Shown here in pieces: positions 29,109 to 38,719 of a DNA stretch of 64,000 bases. The stretch's first letter is position 1. Each line of letters starts with the position of its first letter. The notes beneath the pieces were generated by a model, which saw only the letters and a program-made list of their open reading frames with translations, did not search any database and was not told where the DNA came from. This DNA is from Pseudomonas sp. S35 (GTDB lineage Bacteria; Pseudomonadota; Gammaproteobacteria; Pseudomonadales; Pseudomonadaceae), in assembly GCF_009866765.1 (NCBI RefSeq), contig NZ_CP019431.1, positions 3,162,001 through 3,226,000 on the forward strand, read 5' to 3'. The position numbers and the translations under genes are program-made.

Positions 29109-29466
29109 TTTTTCGGTTCCTTGTGCATGCGTAAAAGAGAGGTCTGTAACGACAGACCATGAATGCCACGCTCAAAGACTTTCCTGAAGTTGCTTGAGGT
29201 GGTTGGTGTCGCGTTGAATCTGCGGAGCGCTTGATGTCGAAGGCGCCGAAGGTCTGCAGCATCTCGATGCCACAGAGCTTGTTGGCCGAAGACGTTACCC
29301 AGAACAGGTCACCAAGCGGCCGGCCCTCATGACTCTTCTGGCTGCGATCGTCGAATACCTCTTCGGTCCGACCCGACAGCACGGCGGCGCTCGCGTCCTG
29401 CCGCGGAGACATCGGCCTTAGGGGCTTGAATGGGGCGCGTGCGCATTGTCGGCTCCGTCGAGATGA
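29109..29466. other. Intergenic region without recognisable gene
   Basis: Open frames on the minus strand run through this stretch (for example LFWVTSSANKLCGIEMLQTF) and have coding-like composition. None matches a family I know or has a ribosome site. It may be residue of a deleted gene. Confidence 0.35.
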
Positions 29467-30228
29467 CTAGGCCTGGTCGGTGGGCATGATCCACAGCTCG
29501 CTAATTGAGGCGTGGCGCGGACGGGTCACCATGTAGGCCACGCCATCTGCGATGTCTTCGGCCTGCAGCACTTCGGTCGTCTCGTAAAAGGTGTCGATGC
29601 CCTCGCGCATCACGCCGGTGTTGTGCGAGCCCAGTTCGGTTTCAACACCTCCGGGCTCCAGCACACCGACGCGCACATGCTTCTTGGTGATCTCCTGGCG
29701 CAGCGATTCGGTGAATCCGTTAACGCCAAACTTCGTCATGTTGTAGGCGCCGTAATTGGCCCAGGCCACGCGGCCGGCGATCGACGAGATGTTGACGATG
29801 TCGGCAACCCGGCGCGGGTCGTCCTGTGCAGCGGCGAGCAGATGGGGCAGGGCCGCATGTGTCATGTAGAGCAGACCTTGCTGGTTGATGGCGATCATCC
29901 GGTTCCACTCGTCGGGGTCACCACCAACGATAGGACCGAGCAGCATCAGGCCAGCGTTGTTGACCAGAATGTCCAGTCGTCCGAAGCGCTCAACCGTTGC
30001 GCGCACGGCGGCTTCGGCTTGGGCGCGTTCGGTGATGTCAGCGGGTACTGCAAAGGCGGTGCCGCCTGATTCCTGGATCTGTGCCACGAGCGCGTCCAGG
30101 CGGTCCTGGCGACGGGCGATTAGGGCGACGGAAGCGCCCCTTGCCGCGAGTGCCCGCGCGCTGGCGTGACCGATGCCGCTGCTGGAGCCGGTGACGAGTG
30201 CGACGGTGCCGCTGAGAGATAGAGACAT
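29467..30228 (-). CDS. Short-chain dehydrogenase/reductase, classical (first)
   Basis: 253 residues. The cofactor motif TGSSSGIGHASARAL is near residue 14, followed by NNAGLML, the catalytic Ser in VNISSIAGRV and the YNMTK active site (Tyr and Lys). It looks like the YdfG/serine-dehydrogenase group. It is 30 bp downstream of a second SDR in the same direction, so they probably share an operon. Confidence 0.92.
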   Translation of the reverse strand: MSLSLSGTVALVTGSSSGIGHASARALAARGASVALIARRQDRLDALVAQIQESGGTAFAVPADITERAQAEAAVRATVERFGRLDILVNNAGLMLLGPIVGGDPDEWNRMIAINQQGLLYMTHAALPHLLAAAQDDPRRVADIVNISSIAGRVAWANYGAYNMTKFGVNGFTESLRQEITKKHVRVGVLEPGGVETELGSHNTGVMREGIDTFYETTEVLQAEDIADGVAYMVTRPRHASISELWIMPTDQA

Positions 30229-30258
30229 GGTGGCGTCCTTTGCTATGGGTCGGTAGGG

Positions 30259-31101
30259 TCAGGCGTCGTCGTGGGCCAGCGAGGACGACAGTGCGCGATG
30301 GGCATCGGCCTGTGCGAGCAACGTGTTGGCCTTCGTCTCGAAAGCCTGCACGGCATCGGTACCGGCGGCGAAACGTGCCGGTGGCGCATCGAGGCCGGCG
30401 AGCCGCACGATGGCGTCGGCCAGCTTGGCGGGGTCGCCGCCTTGTTTGCCGTTCATACCGCTCCAAGCTTCGACGGTCTGACGCGAGCGCTCGGCGTAGT
30501 CTTCGATGGTCGGTTGCGCGTAGGTGGTTGACTCGGCTGAGAGCAACTCGGTGCGGAAGAAGCCGGGCTCGACCAGCATAGTGCGGATGCCGAAAGGCTC
30601 GATCTCCGGTGCCAGCGACTCGATCCAGCCTTCGAGGCCGAACTTGGCAGCGGCATATGCGGTGCAGAACATGCCCCCCGCGATGCCCGCGGTCGAGGAG
30701 ATGGTGAGCAGCAGGCCCGAGCGCTGCTTACGCATCTCGGGTAGCACGGCACGGGCGACGTTCATCGGGCCAAACAGCAACGTCTCGATCTGGCTGCGGA
30801 CCTGCTCGACGCTCAGCTCCTCGAAGAAGCCGGCATAGAAGTTGCCGGCGTTGTTGATCAGCACGTCGATTCGACCAAACCGGGCGATGGCAGCCTCAAC
30901 AGCCGCCTGCGCTTCATCGGGGCGGGTCACGTCGAGTTTGACCGCCAGCAGATCGTCATTTGCGCCGAGCACAGCCGCCACCGTTGCCGCGTCGCGGCCC
31001 GTGGCAACGACGGCGTGACCGGCGGCCAATGCTGCTTTGGCGATGTCCACGCCAAGTCCGCGTCCTGCTCCAGTGATGAGCCAAACTTGTTTGTCAGACA
31101 T
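30259..31101 (-). CDS. Short-chain dehydrogenase/reductase (second)
   Basis: 280 residues from the ATG at 31101 (MSDKQVWLITGAGRGLG). This start is chosen because AAGAGGATC lies upstream and the frame before it is not SDR-like, although it stays open to 31536. Motifs are TGAGRGLG, NNAGNFYAG, Ser in LTISSTAGIAG and the YAAAK site. The C-terminal extension of about 30 residues is usual for the oxidoreductase subgroup near AraC or LysR genes. Substrate unknown. Confidence 0.9.
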   Translation of the reverse strand: MSDKQVWLITGAGRGLGVDIAKAALAAGHAVVATGRDAATVAAVLGANDDLLAVKLDVTRPDEAQAAVEAAIARFGRIDVLINNAGNFYAGFFEELSVEQVRSQIETLLFGPMNVARAVLPEMRKQRSGLLLTISSTAGIAGGMFCTAYAAAKFGLEGWIESLAPEIEPFGIRTMLVEPGFFRTELLSAESTTYAQPTIEDYAERSRQTVEAWSGMNGKQGGDPAKLADAIVRLAGLDAPPARFAAGTDAVQAFETKANTLLAQADAHRALSSSLAHDDA

Positions 31102-31292
31102 GATGATGATCCTCTTCAATGTCTGCAAATTGTGAGCGCCGGACCGAAAAACAGGCTGCACGGTTTGCCGCATTTTTTGCCTGAAATGACGGATCATCTT
31201 TCTTTCTGTATCAGCAGATCGCTGAGCAGGGATCAGATGGAGGCTGCCAGTGGTCCGGCCGGCCAGGACAGCAGCAATGGCCATCAGCACCT

Positions 31293-31938
31293 TTACGGTG
31301 TGCAGACTGAAGCGGGCTCGCTCAGTCGCATCCTGACTTCCTGCAGGAGCTCCTCGCGGCTCGTTTGCCAATAGATTCGGCCGCGACGCAGAAATACGTG
31401 GTGGACGAGGTGGCCGCCACGGGCTTCGACCGCGCTGGCGAACGCGTCGGTTTTCGATTGCTCGAATCGACTGTTGCCCGTGGTGACCAGCACGATCTCT
31501 TTGCCGGTCAGATCGGTTTGCGCTACATAGGCCCACAGCGGCGTAGCGGGTCGGAACATCCAGGTCGGGGAGACCAGGTAGAGACGGTGAACCGGGCCGA
31601 GATCAAGCGGCTCGACACGTGATGTTGGGCAGCTTCTCCGCCCTCGTGTCGGAGACCGCCCGTCGCTGTCCGGTCATGTTGCGCGGATAGTCCGCCTCGA
31701 TCTTGGCGATGGGAGCATTGAACAAGCGCGCCGCCTCGCGAGCGACGGCCTCGGAATGGCCCGAGCGGGAGTAGTAGACGACGGCGACCGCCCGGTTGGG
31801 CTCGGCTGTCGGCGTATAGACGGCGCTGGCCACATAAGTCCGGTCTTTCACCACCATGAGCGTGAAGGTCGCGATCCCGACGGCGACGGCCGCAGCGGCG
31901 CAAAGAAGCGCGCGCTTTTTCCCGTTCACCATGCCCAC
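31293..31938 (-). pseudogene. Membrane-anchored flavodoxin gene with a frameshift
   Basis: The first part (31603-31938) has an N-terminal membrane helix (ALLCAAAAVAVGIATFTLMVV) and the FMN phosphate loop YYSRSGHSEAVA, then stops just after EKLPNI. In the next frame the sequence resumes PLDLGPVHRLYLVSPTWMF and goes on through LTGKEIVLVTTGNSRFEQS to a stop at 31293. A one-base indel near 31610-31625 explains both halves. Intact homologues are exported or anchored flavodoxins. It is downstream of the MDR gene. Confidence 0.75.
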
Positions 31939-32007
31939 CCTGCAAGCAACGGGCTCAGCCTATGCTTCGTCGCGACCATGCTGCGGCGGCCATCTTCGCT
32001 CTCGGTC

Positions 32008-33018
32008 TCATGCACAGCGGATGACCACCTTCCCGAAGTGCGCGCCGCTGTCGAGATGGAATGCTGCTCTCGCGTCGGCGAAGTCGAAGACGCGGTCGAT
32101 CACGGGCTTGATGCCGGCGACGTCGATCGCCTGGGCAACGTCCATGAGCGACTCGCGGCTGCCAACCGTGATGTGCCGGAAGGTCGCGCCACTCATGAAT
32201 AGATCGAGGTAGTTGATGTGGCGGCCCTCCGGGCTCACGAAACCGATGAGTGCGACCTCGCCACCCGGTCGCACGGCGCGCAGGCTCTGTGCTAGCGTTC
32301 CAGGCCCGCCGACCTCCACGATACGTTCCACACCTTGGCCCTGGGCCAAAGCGCGCACGCGATCTCCCCACTGCGGCTCCTCCAGATAGTTCACCACCTT
32401 GTCGGCACCAAGCGCCAGCAGTCGCTCGGCCTTCTTTGCGCTGGAGGTAGTGGCGAGCACGGTGGCGCCGACGGCCTTGGCCAGTTGTAACGCGAAGATG
32501 GAAACCCCGCCGCTGCCCTGGACGAGCACGGTGCCGCCAGCACGGACTGCAGCCCCTTCGTTCAGGGCCGTCCAGGCGGTAACGGCTGCGCACGGCAGCG
32601 TAGCGGCCTCTTCGTATGACAGTGAGTCCGGCATCCGCACGAGCGCTTCCTGGCTGACGACTTTCTGTTCAACCAGCCAGCCATCGATGGCGGCGCCATA
32701 GCCGTACTGGAAGAGATTGGCTGGCCTGCGCCCGGCGTACCAACGCGGATGGAACGTACTCATGACCCGATCGCCCACTTTGAAGTCGTCGACGCCCGCG
32801 CCGACTGCCAGTACCTCGCCGGCGCCATCGCTGGTGGGGATCAGCCCCTTGAGATGCGGCACTGGATACTGATTGCGAAGCATCGCGATGTCTCGGAAGT
32901 TGAGGGACACGGCATGAACGCGAACCAGCACCTCACCTCGCTGTGGTTTGGGAGCAGGTTCGTTGTACAGGTGCAGGTCGTCGATGCTTGTGAAGTTGTC
33001 CAGGCGATAGGCCTTCAT
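32008..33018 (-). CDS. Medium-chain NAD(P)-dependent dehydrogenase, quinone-oxidoreductase-like
   Basis: 336 residues. The GroES-like N-terminal domain (PQRGEVLVRVHAVSLNFRDIAMLRNQYP) is followed by a Rossmann domain with VQGSGGVSIFALQLAKAVGATVLATTSS. The Cys/His/Glu zinc ligands of alcohol dehydrogenases are not evident, so it belongs to the zinc-independent quinone reductase or enoyl reductase type. It is in line with the flavodoxin and SDR genes. Confidence 0.88.
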   Translation of the reverse strand: MKAYRLDNFTSIDDLHLYNEPAPKPQRGEVLVRVHAVSLNFRDIAMLRNQYPVPHLKGLIPTSDGAGEVLAVGAGVDDFKVGDRVMSTFHPRWYAGRRPANLFQYGYGAAIDGWLVEQKVVSQEALVRMPDSLSYEEAATLPCAAVTAWTALNEGAAVRAGGTVLVQGSGGVSIFALQLAKAVGATVLATTSSAKKAERLLALGADKVVNYLEEPQWGDRVRALAQGQGVERIVEVGGPGTLAQSLRAVRPGGEVALIGFVSPEGRHINYLDLFMSGATFRHITVGSRESLMDVAQAIDVAGIKPVIDRVFDFADARAAFHLDSGAHFGKVVIRCA

Positions 33019-33978
33019 GGAGCGCTCCGATCCTTAACGGTGGTACTAATCGATTGATTGCAGCGACGCGCAGGGCGCGTTTGGTCGTAGGGACAGGACC
33101 GTCATCAGAATACTGTCCACAACAGCGAGGAGTTGTTGCTCATCCTGGGTACAGCTCAGCAGTATTGATTTACACCAAAAAAATTATGTGCGGACTTCGC
33201 AAGCGCTGGTTGTCCAATCCGGTGGACTTGCTGCCTATTCTGACGCCTGAACGGCGTGGTGGATGACCGGTGCATATTTTTTGCGGGGATTTCGTCAAAC
33301 GGTTAGTAGGTGACCGTGCTGGCATTCTGATTTGAGTCGGCGCGTGATCCTAAAGTTCTTAAGGTTGGGTACTTCAAGAGGGGCATCGCTACACGGTGTT
33401 GCCCAAGGCATTTCACTCTATGGGACTCCAGTTATCGGGAACTGCCAAGGCATCAGTTCCGAAACGTGGGCAGCGGTCATCTATGCGCGGACCCGTAGCT
33501 TTGGATCGTAGGTTCTGCATGTGAATAGAAAGTGTTGCCTGCGTGTTGTGCAGGAGCGGTGGTTTGACGGAACTGTCCACGAACGGCTGTCCCATATAGC
33601 CCAGCGAGGATATGGTCGCTTTAGAGCAAGCGCTGATGGAGAGACGATTTGCGATCGTCAGCAACGATGCAGAACAATTGATTGGTCGTCCGCCCTGCTC
33701 GTTGAAGCGCATACTTGATAGGTTATCGACGCCCCTTCAGCTCTCGATGCATGATTCGACTTTAGATCGCTGACTTGCACCTGAACAGATGCTGATCTTG
33801 TCGACCTAAATGAAATGATTGGCGCGATGGCTTTGTCAGTTGCAAATATTTTGCTGAAAACTTAAGTGAAGACGGCGGCGTTATTGAGTCGAAATTTTTC
33901 GATTCGTGTTTTCGAGTATCTCTCAGATCGGTACGCTCTTGATGTCGCTTTCCCAGGACTTCAAGAAACCCCATCTGT
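33019..33978. other. Long intergenic region, no supported gene
   Basis: About 960 bp with only short open frames on both strands and no ribosome sites or recognisable domains. GC is lower than in the flanking genes. It separates the redox cluster from the LacI-controlled sugar operon and may be a junction of two acquired segments. Confidence 0.5.
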
Positions 33979-34983
33979 CTATTGAGTTGACGGGGTCGCC
34001 GAACTATTACGTATCGTCAGCTCAAACGGTAGTATCACCGGCTGCGGGGGCGTGGTTTTCTTTTCGATCAAGTCGATCAGCATCTCCACGGCCCTGCGTC
34101 CAAAGCCCTCGGCGGGCTGGGCGATGGTGGTCAACGGCGGGTCGCAGTACTGCGCCAGCGGAATGTCATCGAAGCCCACCAACGAAATATCCTCGGGCAC
34201 GCGCAGGCCCGCTTCCTTGATGCGCTTGAGCGCACCAATGGCCATCTCATCGTTCTCACAAAACAGCGCGGTCGGGCGGTCCGGCATCCTCAGCAGGGTG
34301 GCGGCGCCGTCGTAGCCGGCGCGCAAACTGAAGTCACCGTGGCAAATAATCGTGGGGTCGCTGGGGATGCCGGCTTGATCCAGGGCGGTCTGGTAACCCG
34401 CAACCCGATCCTGGGTCAGGGAGCTGCTTTGAGGGCCCTTGATCAGGCCGATCCGCCGATGGCCTAGGCTGATCAGGTGTTCAGTCATTGCCTGGGCGGC
34501 GGCATGGTTGTCGAGGCTGATGGTGGGGTGGCGCCCACCCTTGATCACTTCGCAGGCGTTGACCATGGGCGGGGTCTCAAGGCTGTCGGCGGGGAAGGGG
34601 TCGAAGGCGCGCAACTGGATCACGCCATCGGCCTGGTGGGCATAGACCAGTTCGGCAAACTCACGCTCGATGTCCTCGCGCCCTTGGGTGTCGCACAGCA
34701 ACAGCCGGTAACCGGCAGCCTGGGCAGCCAGCTGGGCACCGCTGATCACCCGAGCAAAAAAGGTGTTGGCAATTTTCGGCACCAGAATCACCAGGTTTCC
34801 GGTGCGCCGTGAGCGGAATTGCACGGCCATGAGATTGGGGCGATAACCGGTTTGTTCAACGGCCGCGTTGACCTTGTCCCGAGTAGCCTCGCGCACGCAA
34901 TCGGGGGATTTCAAGGTGCGCGATACGGTCGCCACCGAGACGCCGGCGAGCCGGGCGACCTCACGAATACTGGACAAAAACAC
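33979..34983 (-). CDS. LacI-family repressor of the sugar operon
   Basis: 334 residues from a GTG at 34983 (VFLSSIREVARLAGVSVATVSRTLKS), the normal LacI length with the helix-turn-helix right at the N-terminus. The frame stays open to an ATG at 35085, but that start has no ribosome site and lies only 12 bp from the operator. A TTG at 34977 with GAGG upstream is another option. The C-terminal domain is the sugar-binding type (HADGVIQL, DNHAAAQAMTEHLISLGHRRIGLI). It is divergent from the operon starting at 35164. Confidence 0.9.
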   Translation of the reverse strand: MFLSSIREVARLAGVSVATVSRTLKSPDCVREATRDKVNAAVEQTGYRPNLMAVQFRSRRTGNLVILVPKIANTFFARVISGAQLAAQAAGYRLLLCDTQGREDIEREFAELVYAHQADGVIQLRAFDPFPADSLETPPMVNACEVIKGGRHPTISLDNHAAAQAMTEHLISLGHRRIGLIKGPQSSSLTQDRVAGYQTALDQAGIPSDPTIICHGDFSLRAGYDGAATLLRMPDRPTALFCENDEMAIGALKRIKEAGLRVPEDISLVGFDDIPLAQYCDPPLTTIAQPAEGFGRRAVEMLIDLIEKKTTPPQPVILPFELTIRNSSATPSTQ

Positions 34984-35097
34984 CTCATCTTCAAACGTTG
35001 CATCGGGCGAGCTTACAGCAGGTGCGTCTGCGCCGAAATCCTTAAAAGATCCCTCGAGTATTTGACAGCCTGCGCAAGAGAGCATAGCTTTTGGCTT

Positions 35098-35117
35098 AAA
35101 TGTAACCGGTTACATTT
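35098..35117. promoter_or_regulatory. Perfect 20-bp LacI-type operator
   Basis: AAATGTAACCGGTTACATTT is its own reverse complement. LacI/GalR repressors bind such CG-centred palindromes. It lies 47 bp before the Gfo/Idh start and about 115 bp before the repressor start, so one site could control both directions. Confidence 0.85.
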
Positions 35118-35163
35118 CGGCTTCACGCCGTTGCTCAACCGGACAAGACAGAGAAGGCCAGTG

Positions 35164-36330
35164 ATGAACACAGTGATACCCAAAATAAGAATGGGCTTTG
35201 TCGGTGGGGGAGAAGGTTCTTTTATCGCCCAGGCTCACCGTCAGGCGGCGGGGCTCGATGGGCGTTTTGAGTTGGTGTGCGGAGCGTTCAGTCGCGACGC
35301 GCAGAACAATCAGCTCACTGGCAGCCAGCTCGGCCTTGCGCAATCGCGTTGCTACAGCACATGGCAGTTGATGCTGGAGGCCGAGCAAGCACTGCCCGCT
35401 GAGCAGCGCATGGAGCTGTTGGTGATCGTCACCCCCAATCATCTTCACGCACCGGTGGCGAGTGAGGCGCTGGCCGCCGGTTTTCATGTGTTCAGCGAGA
35501 AGCCCGCGGCATTGAACCTGGCTGAGCTGCAGGCGTTGAAAACTCGCTTGCACAGCAGCGTCGGGCTCTATGGCTTGGCCCACACCTACCTCGGTTACCC
35601 CATGGTCTGGCAAGCGCGGGAGATGGTGAGCAGCGGCGTGATCGGCGCAGTGCGCAAGGTGCTGGTGGAGTATCCCCAAGGCTGGCTCAGCCAGGATGTG
35701 GCCGGGCAGGGCAACAAGCAGGCCGAGTGGCGGGGGCAGCCGGAATTGTCCGGGTTGGGCGGTTGTATCGGCGATATCGGCACCCATGCCTTTTCCCTGG
35801 CGGAGTTTGTGGCCGATCAAGCCGTCACCCACCTGTGCGCCACCTTGGGCGTGCACATCGAAGGTCGTCAGCTGGATGACGACGCCGCGATGCTGTTGCA
35901 GATGGAGCAGGGCGCCAGTGGCGTGCTGATCGCCAGTCAGGTCTGCGCCGGCGAAGAAAACCCGTTGAGTATTCGTGTCTATGGCGACAAAGGCGGCCTT
36001 GAATGGCGCCAGGAACAACCCGCCAGCCTGATTCACCGTTCGTTGGATCAACCGATGCGTGTACTGCGCTCCGGCATCGGGCAGCCGTGGCTGTGCGAGG
36101 CGGCGACCCAGCGCATGCGCTTGCCCGCCGGCCATCCCGAAGGCTACCTGGAAGCAATGGCCAATCTGTATGGCGATTTTGCCCTGGCCATTCGCGGCAA
36201 GGTTGAAGGCCATACCGCGCAGGGTGTGCCGGGGATCGAGGTGGGCTTGCGTGGCATGGCGTTTATCGAGGCCGCCATTGCCAGTCACAACAGTAACGAC
36301 AAGTGGACACCTTTGGAGTGCAGCCTATGA
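35164..36330 (+). CDS. Gfo/Idh/MocA-family sugar dehydrogenase
   Basis: 388 residues from ATG 35164, chosen because AGAGAAGG lies upstream and the Rossmann motif MGFVGGGEGSFIAQAHR follows at once. The longer frame to 34819 runs through the operator. The EKPAALNLAEL segment carries the conserved Lys of the EKP motif, and the late GCIGDIGTHAFSLAEFV is the substrate-site His region. It oxidises or reduces a sugar hydroxyl using NAD(P). First gene of a four-gene operon; its stop overlaps the next start (ATGA). Confidence 0.92.
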   Translation: MNTVIPKIRMGFVGGGEGSFIAQAHRQAAGLDGRFELVCGAFSRDAQNNQLTGSQLGLAQSRCYSTWQLMLEAEQALPAEQRMELLVIVTPNHLHAPVASEALAAGFHVFSEKPAALNLAELQALKTRLHSSVGLYGLAHTYLGYPMVWQAREMVSSGVIGAVRKVLVEYPQGWLSQDVAGQGNKQAEWRGQPELSGLGGCIGDIGTHAFSLAEFVADQAVTHLCATLGVHIEGRQLDDDAAMLLQMEQGASGVLIASQVCAGEENPLSIRVYGDKGGLEWRQEQPASLIHRSLDQPMRVLRSGIGQPWLCEAATQRMRLPAGHPEGYLEAMANLYGDFALAIRGKVEGHTAQGVPGIEVGLRGMAFIEAAIASHNSNDKWTPLECSL

Positions 36331-37403
36331 CCCAACAGACAACTGAAGGCCTGCGTGGCCCCGGGATATTCCTGGCACAGTTCATCTCTGATGAAGCGCC
36401 GTTCGACACCCTGGCCAATATCGCTCAATGGGCAGCGTCTCAGGGCTACAAAGCCATCCAGCTGCCGACCTCCGGTACGCGCTATATCGACCTTGAGCGC
36501 GCTGCTGAAAGTCAGAGTTATTGCGATGAATTGAAAGCCGTTTGCGCCAGCGCCGGAGTCGAAATCAGCGAGCTGTCCACCCATCTGCAAGGGCAGTTGG
36601 TGGCGGTGCACCCGGCGTTCAATGCGCTGTTCGATGACTTTGCCCCGGACCATCTGCGCGGCCAACCTCAGGCGCGCACCCAGTGGGCCATTGAGCAATT
36701 GAAGCTGGCGGCTCGGGCCAGCCAGCGTCTGGGCCTGACAGCCCACGCAACTTTTTCCGGGGCCTTGCTGTGGCCTTATATGTACCCCTGGCCACAACGC
36801 CCCGCCGGTTTGGTAGAGCAAGCTTTTGCCGAACTGGCCAAGCGCTGGCTGCCGATCCTCGACTGCTTTGACGAGGCCGGTGTCGACCTGTGCTACGAAA
36901 TTCACCCCGGTGAGGACCTGCACGACGGCGCTTCGTTCGAGCGTTTTCTCGAGGCGGTCGATCATCACCCCCGTGCGTCCATCCTCTATGACCCCAGTCA
37001 CCTGCTGTTGCAGCAGATGGACTACCTGGGCTTTATCGACCGTTACTACCCACGTATCCGCATGTTCCACGTCAAGGACGCTGAGTTCCGGCCTGACGCG
37101 CGCTCCGGTGTCTATGGCGGGTATCAGGGCTGGGTCGATCGTCCTGGACGGTTCCGTTCATTGGGCGATGGCCAGGTCGACTTCAAGTCAATCTTCAGCA
37201 AGCTTACCCAATACGGTTTCACAGGCTGGGCCGTTCTGGAGTGGGAGTGCTGCCTGAAAGACTCCGCCCAAGGTGCCGCCGAAGGCGCGGGGTTCATCCG
37301 CGACCACATGATTACCCGAAGCGAAAAGGCCTTTGACGATTTTGTCAGCGTGGCCAGTGATACGGCTTCCAACCGGCGTTTGCTGGGCTTGCCTGACGCC
37401 TGA
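36327..37403 (+). CDS. TIM-barrel sugar isomerase/epimerase
   Basis: 358 residues from ATG 36327, overlapping the previous stop by 4 bp; GGAG lies about 10 bp upstream. It belongs to the xylose-isomerase-like/AP-endonuclease-2 fold. Metal-site segments are CYEIHPGEDLHDG (Glu, His), SILYDPSHLL (Asp, His), FHVKDAEF (His, Asp) and AVLEWECC (Glu). It probably acts on the keto-sugar made by the dehydrogenase. Cytoplasmic. Substrate not assignable. Confidence 0.9.
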   Translation: MTQQTTEGLRGPGIFLAQFISDEAPFDTLANIAQWAASQGYKAIQLPTSGTRYIDLERAAESQSYCDELKAVCASAGVEISELSTHLQGQLVAVHPAFNALFDDFAPDHLRGQPQARTQWAIEQLKLAARASQRLGLTAHATFSGALLWPYMYPWPQRPAGLVEQAFAELAKRWLPILDCFDEAGVDLCYEIHPGEDLHDGASFERFLEAVDHHPRASILYDPSHLLLQQMDYLGFIDRYYPRIRMFHVKDAEFRPDARSGVYGGYQGWVDRPGRFRSLGDGQVDFKSIFSKLTQYGFTGWAVLEWECCLKDSAQGAAEGAGFIRDHMITRSEKAFDDFVSVASDTASNRRLLGLPDA

Positions 37404-37445
37404 GTTTCACCAGTTTCTTTGAATAACAATAAGACGGTGACTGTT

Positions 37446-38681
37446 ATGACGTGGATGACTGCGCGCTTGAGCGCCATGATGTTTCTGCAGTTCTTTATCT
37501 GGGGTGGCTGGTTCGTCACCTTGGGCACTTTCCTGTCCAGCCAGTTGGGCGCCAGCGGCGGCCAGATTGGCATGGCGTTCTCGACCCAGTCCTGGGGCGC
37601 GATCATTGCCCCGTTCGTGATCGGGCTGATCGCTGACCGCTTCTTCAATGCCGAGCGCATCCTGGCAGTGTTGCACCTGGTGGGCGCGGTGTTGCTCTAT
37701 CAGCTCTACCGCGCGCCGGACTTTGGCGCGTTCTATCCCTACGTGCTGGCCTACATGATGATCTATATGCCGACCCTGGCACTGGTCAACTCCGTGGCCT
37801 TTCGGCAGATGCGCGACCCGGCGCTGGAGTTCTCGCGCATTCGCGTGTGGGGTACCGTGGGCTGGATCGTCGCCGGGGTGGTCATCAGTTTTGTCTTCGC
37901 CTGGGATTCGAAAGAGGCGATTGCTTCGGGTGGCCTGCGCAACACCTTCCTGATGGCCGCATTGGCGTCTGTGGTGCTGGGTCTGTACAGCTTCACCCTG
38001 CCGAATACCGCACCGCTGAAGTCCGAGACGCGCCGCAGCGGCCTCAAGCAGATGCTTGGGCTGGATGCCCTGGGGCTGCTGAAAGATCGCAGCTACCTGG
38101 TGTTCTTCATTGCGTCGATCCTGATCTGCATCCCGCTGGCGTTCTATTACCAGAATGCCAATCCGTTCCTCGCGGAAATCGGCGTGACCAACCCCACGGC
38201 GAAGATGGCCATCGGGCAGGTCTCCGAAGTGCTGTTCATGCTTTTGCTGCCGCTTTTCATTCACCGCTTCGGCATCAAGATCGCGTTACTGATGGGCATG
38301 CTGGCCTGGGCTTTGCGCTACGTGTTGTTCGCCTACGGCAATAACGCGGACCTGGCCTTCATGCTGTTCACCGGTATTGCCCTGCACGGCATCTGCTACG
38401 ACTTTTTCTTTGTGTCCGGGCAGATCTACACCGATGCGAAAACCCCGGAGCGCTTCAGAAGCTCGGCCCAAGGTCTGATCACTCTGGCGACCTACGGCTT
38501 TGGCATGCTGATCGGTTTCTGGGTCGCGGGCCATGTCTCCGATTACTACGCCACCCCTGCGAGCCATCAATGGCAGAGCATTTGGTTATTCCCGGCCTGC
38601 TTCTCTCTGGGCGTGGTGCTGGTGTTTCTGTTTGCCTTCCGCGATGCGCGTGCGGTGGAACCGAATCCCGCCAAGATTTGA
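37446..38681 (+). CDS. MFS permease, nucleoside/sugar:H+ symporter (NupG-like)
   Basis: 411 residues from ATG 37446; upstream in-frame TTG at 37419 has a poor context. About 12 membrane helices. The start (ARLSAMMFLQFFIWGGWFVTLGTFL) and IRVWGTVGWIVAGVVIS are characteristic of the NupG/XapB nucleoside symporter group. Related permeases accompany Gfo/Idh and TIM-barrel genes in sugar-derivative clusters of many bacteria, so the cargo here is more likely a glycoside or keto-sugar than a nucleoside (inference). Confidence 0.88.
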   Translation: MTWMTARLSAMMFLQFFIWGGWFVTLGTFLSSQLGASGGQIGMAFSTQSWGAIIAPFVIGLIADRFFNAERILAVLHLVGAVLLYQLYRAPDFGAFYPYVLAYMMIYMPTLALVNSVAFRQMRDPALEFSRIRVWGTVGWIVAGVVISFVFAWDSKEAIASGGLRNTFLMAALASVVLGLYSFTLPNTAPLKSETRRSGLKQMLGLDALGLLKDRSYLVFFIASILICIPLAFYYQNANPFLAEIGVTNPTAKMAIGQVSEVLFMLLLPLFIHRFGIKIALLMGMLAWALRYVLFAYGNNADLAFMLFTGIALHGICYDFFFVSGQIYTDAKTPERFRSSAQGLITLATYGFGMLIGFWVAGHVSDYYATPASHQWQSIWLFPACFSLGVVLVFLFAFRDARAVEPNPAKI

Positions 38682-38719
38682 GCTGCTACGAATTCACCAC
38701 AGCAAATAAGGAAATTGCG

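Noticed and set aside
30259..31536. 425-residue version of the second SDR
   Set aside because: The first ~145 codons have no SDR character and no ribosome site; the family starts at MSDKQVW (31101).
33413..33712. 99-codon minus-strand frame in the long intergenic region
   Set aside because: No ribosome site, no recognisable domain and irregular composition.
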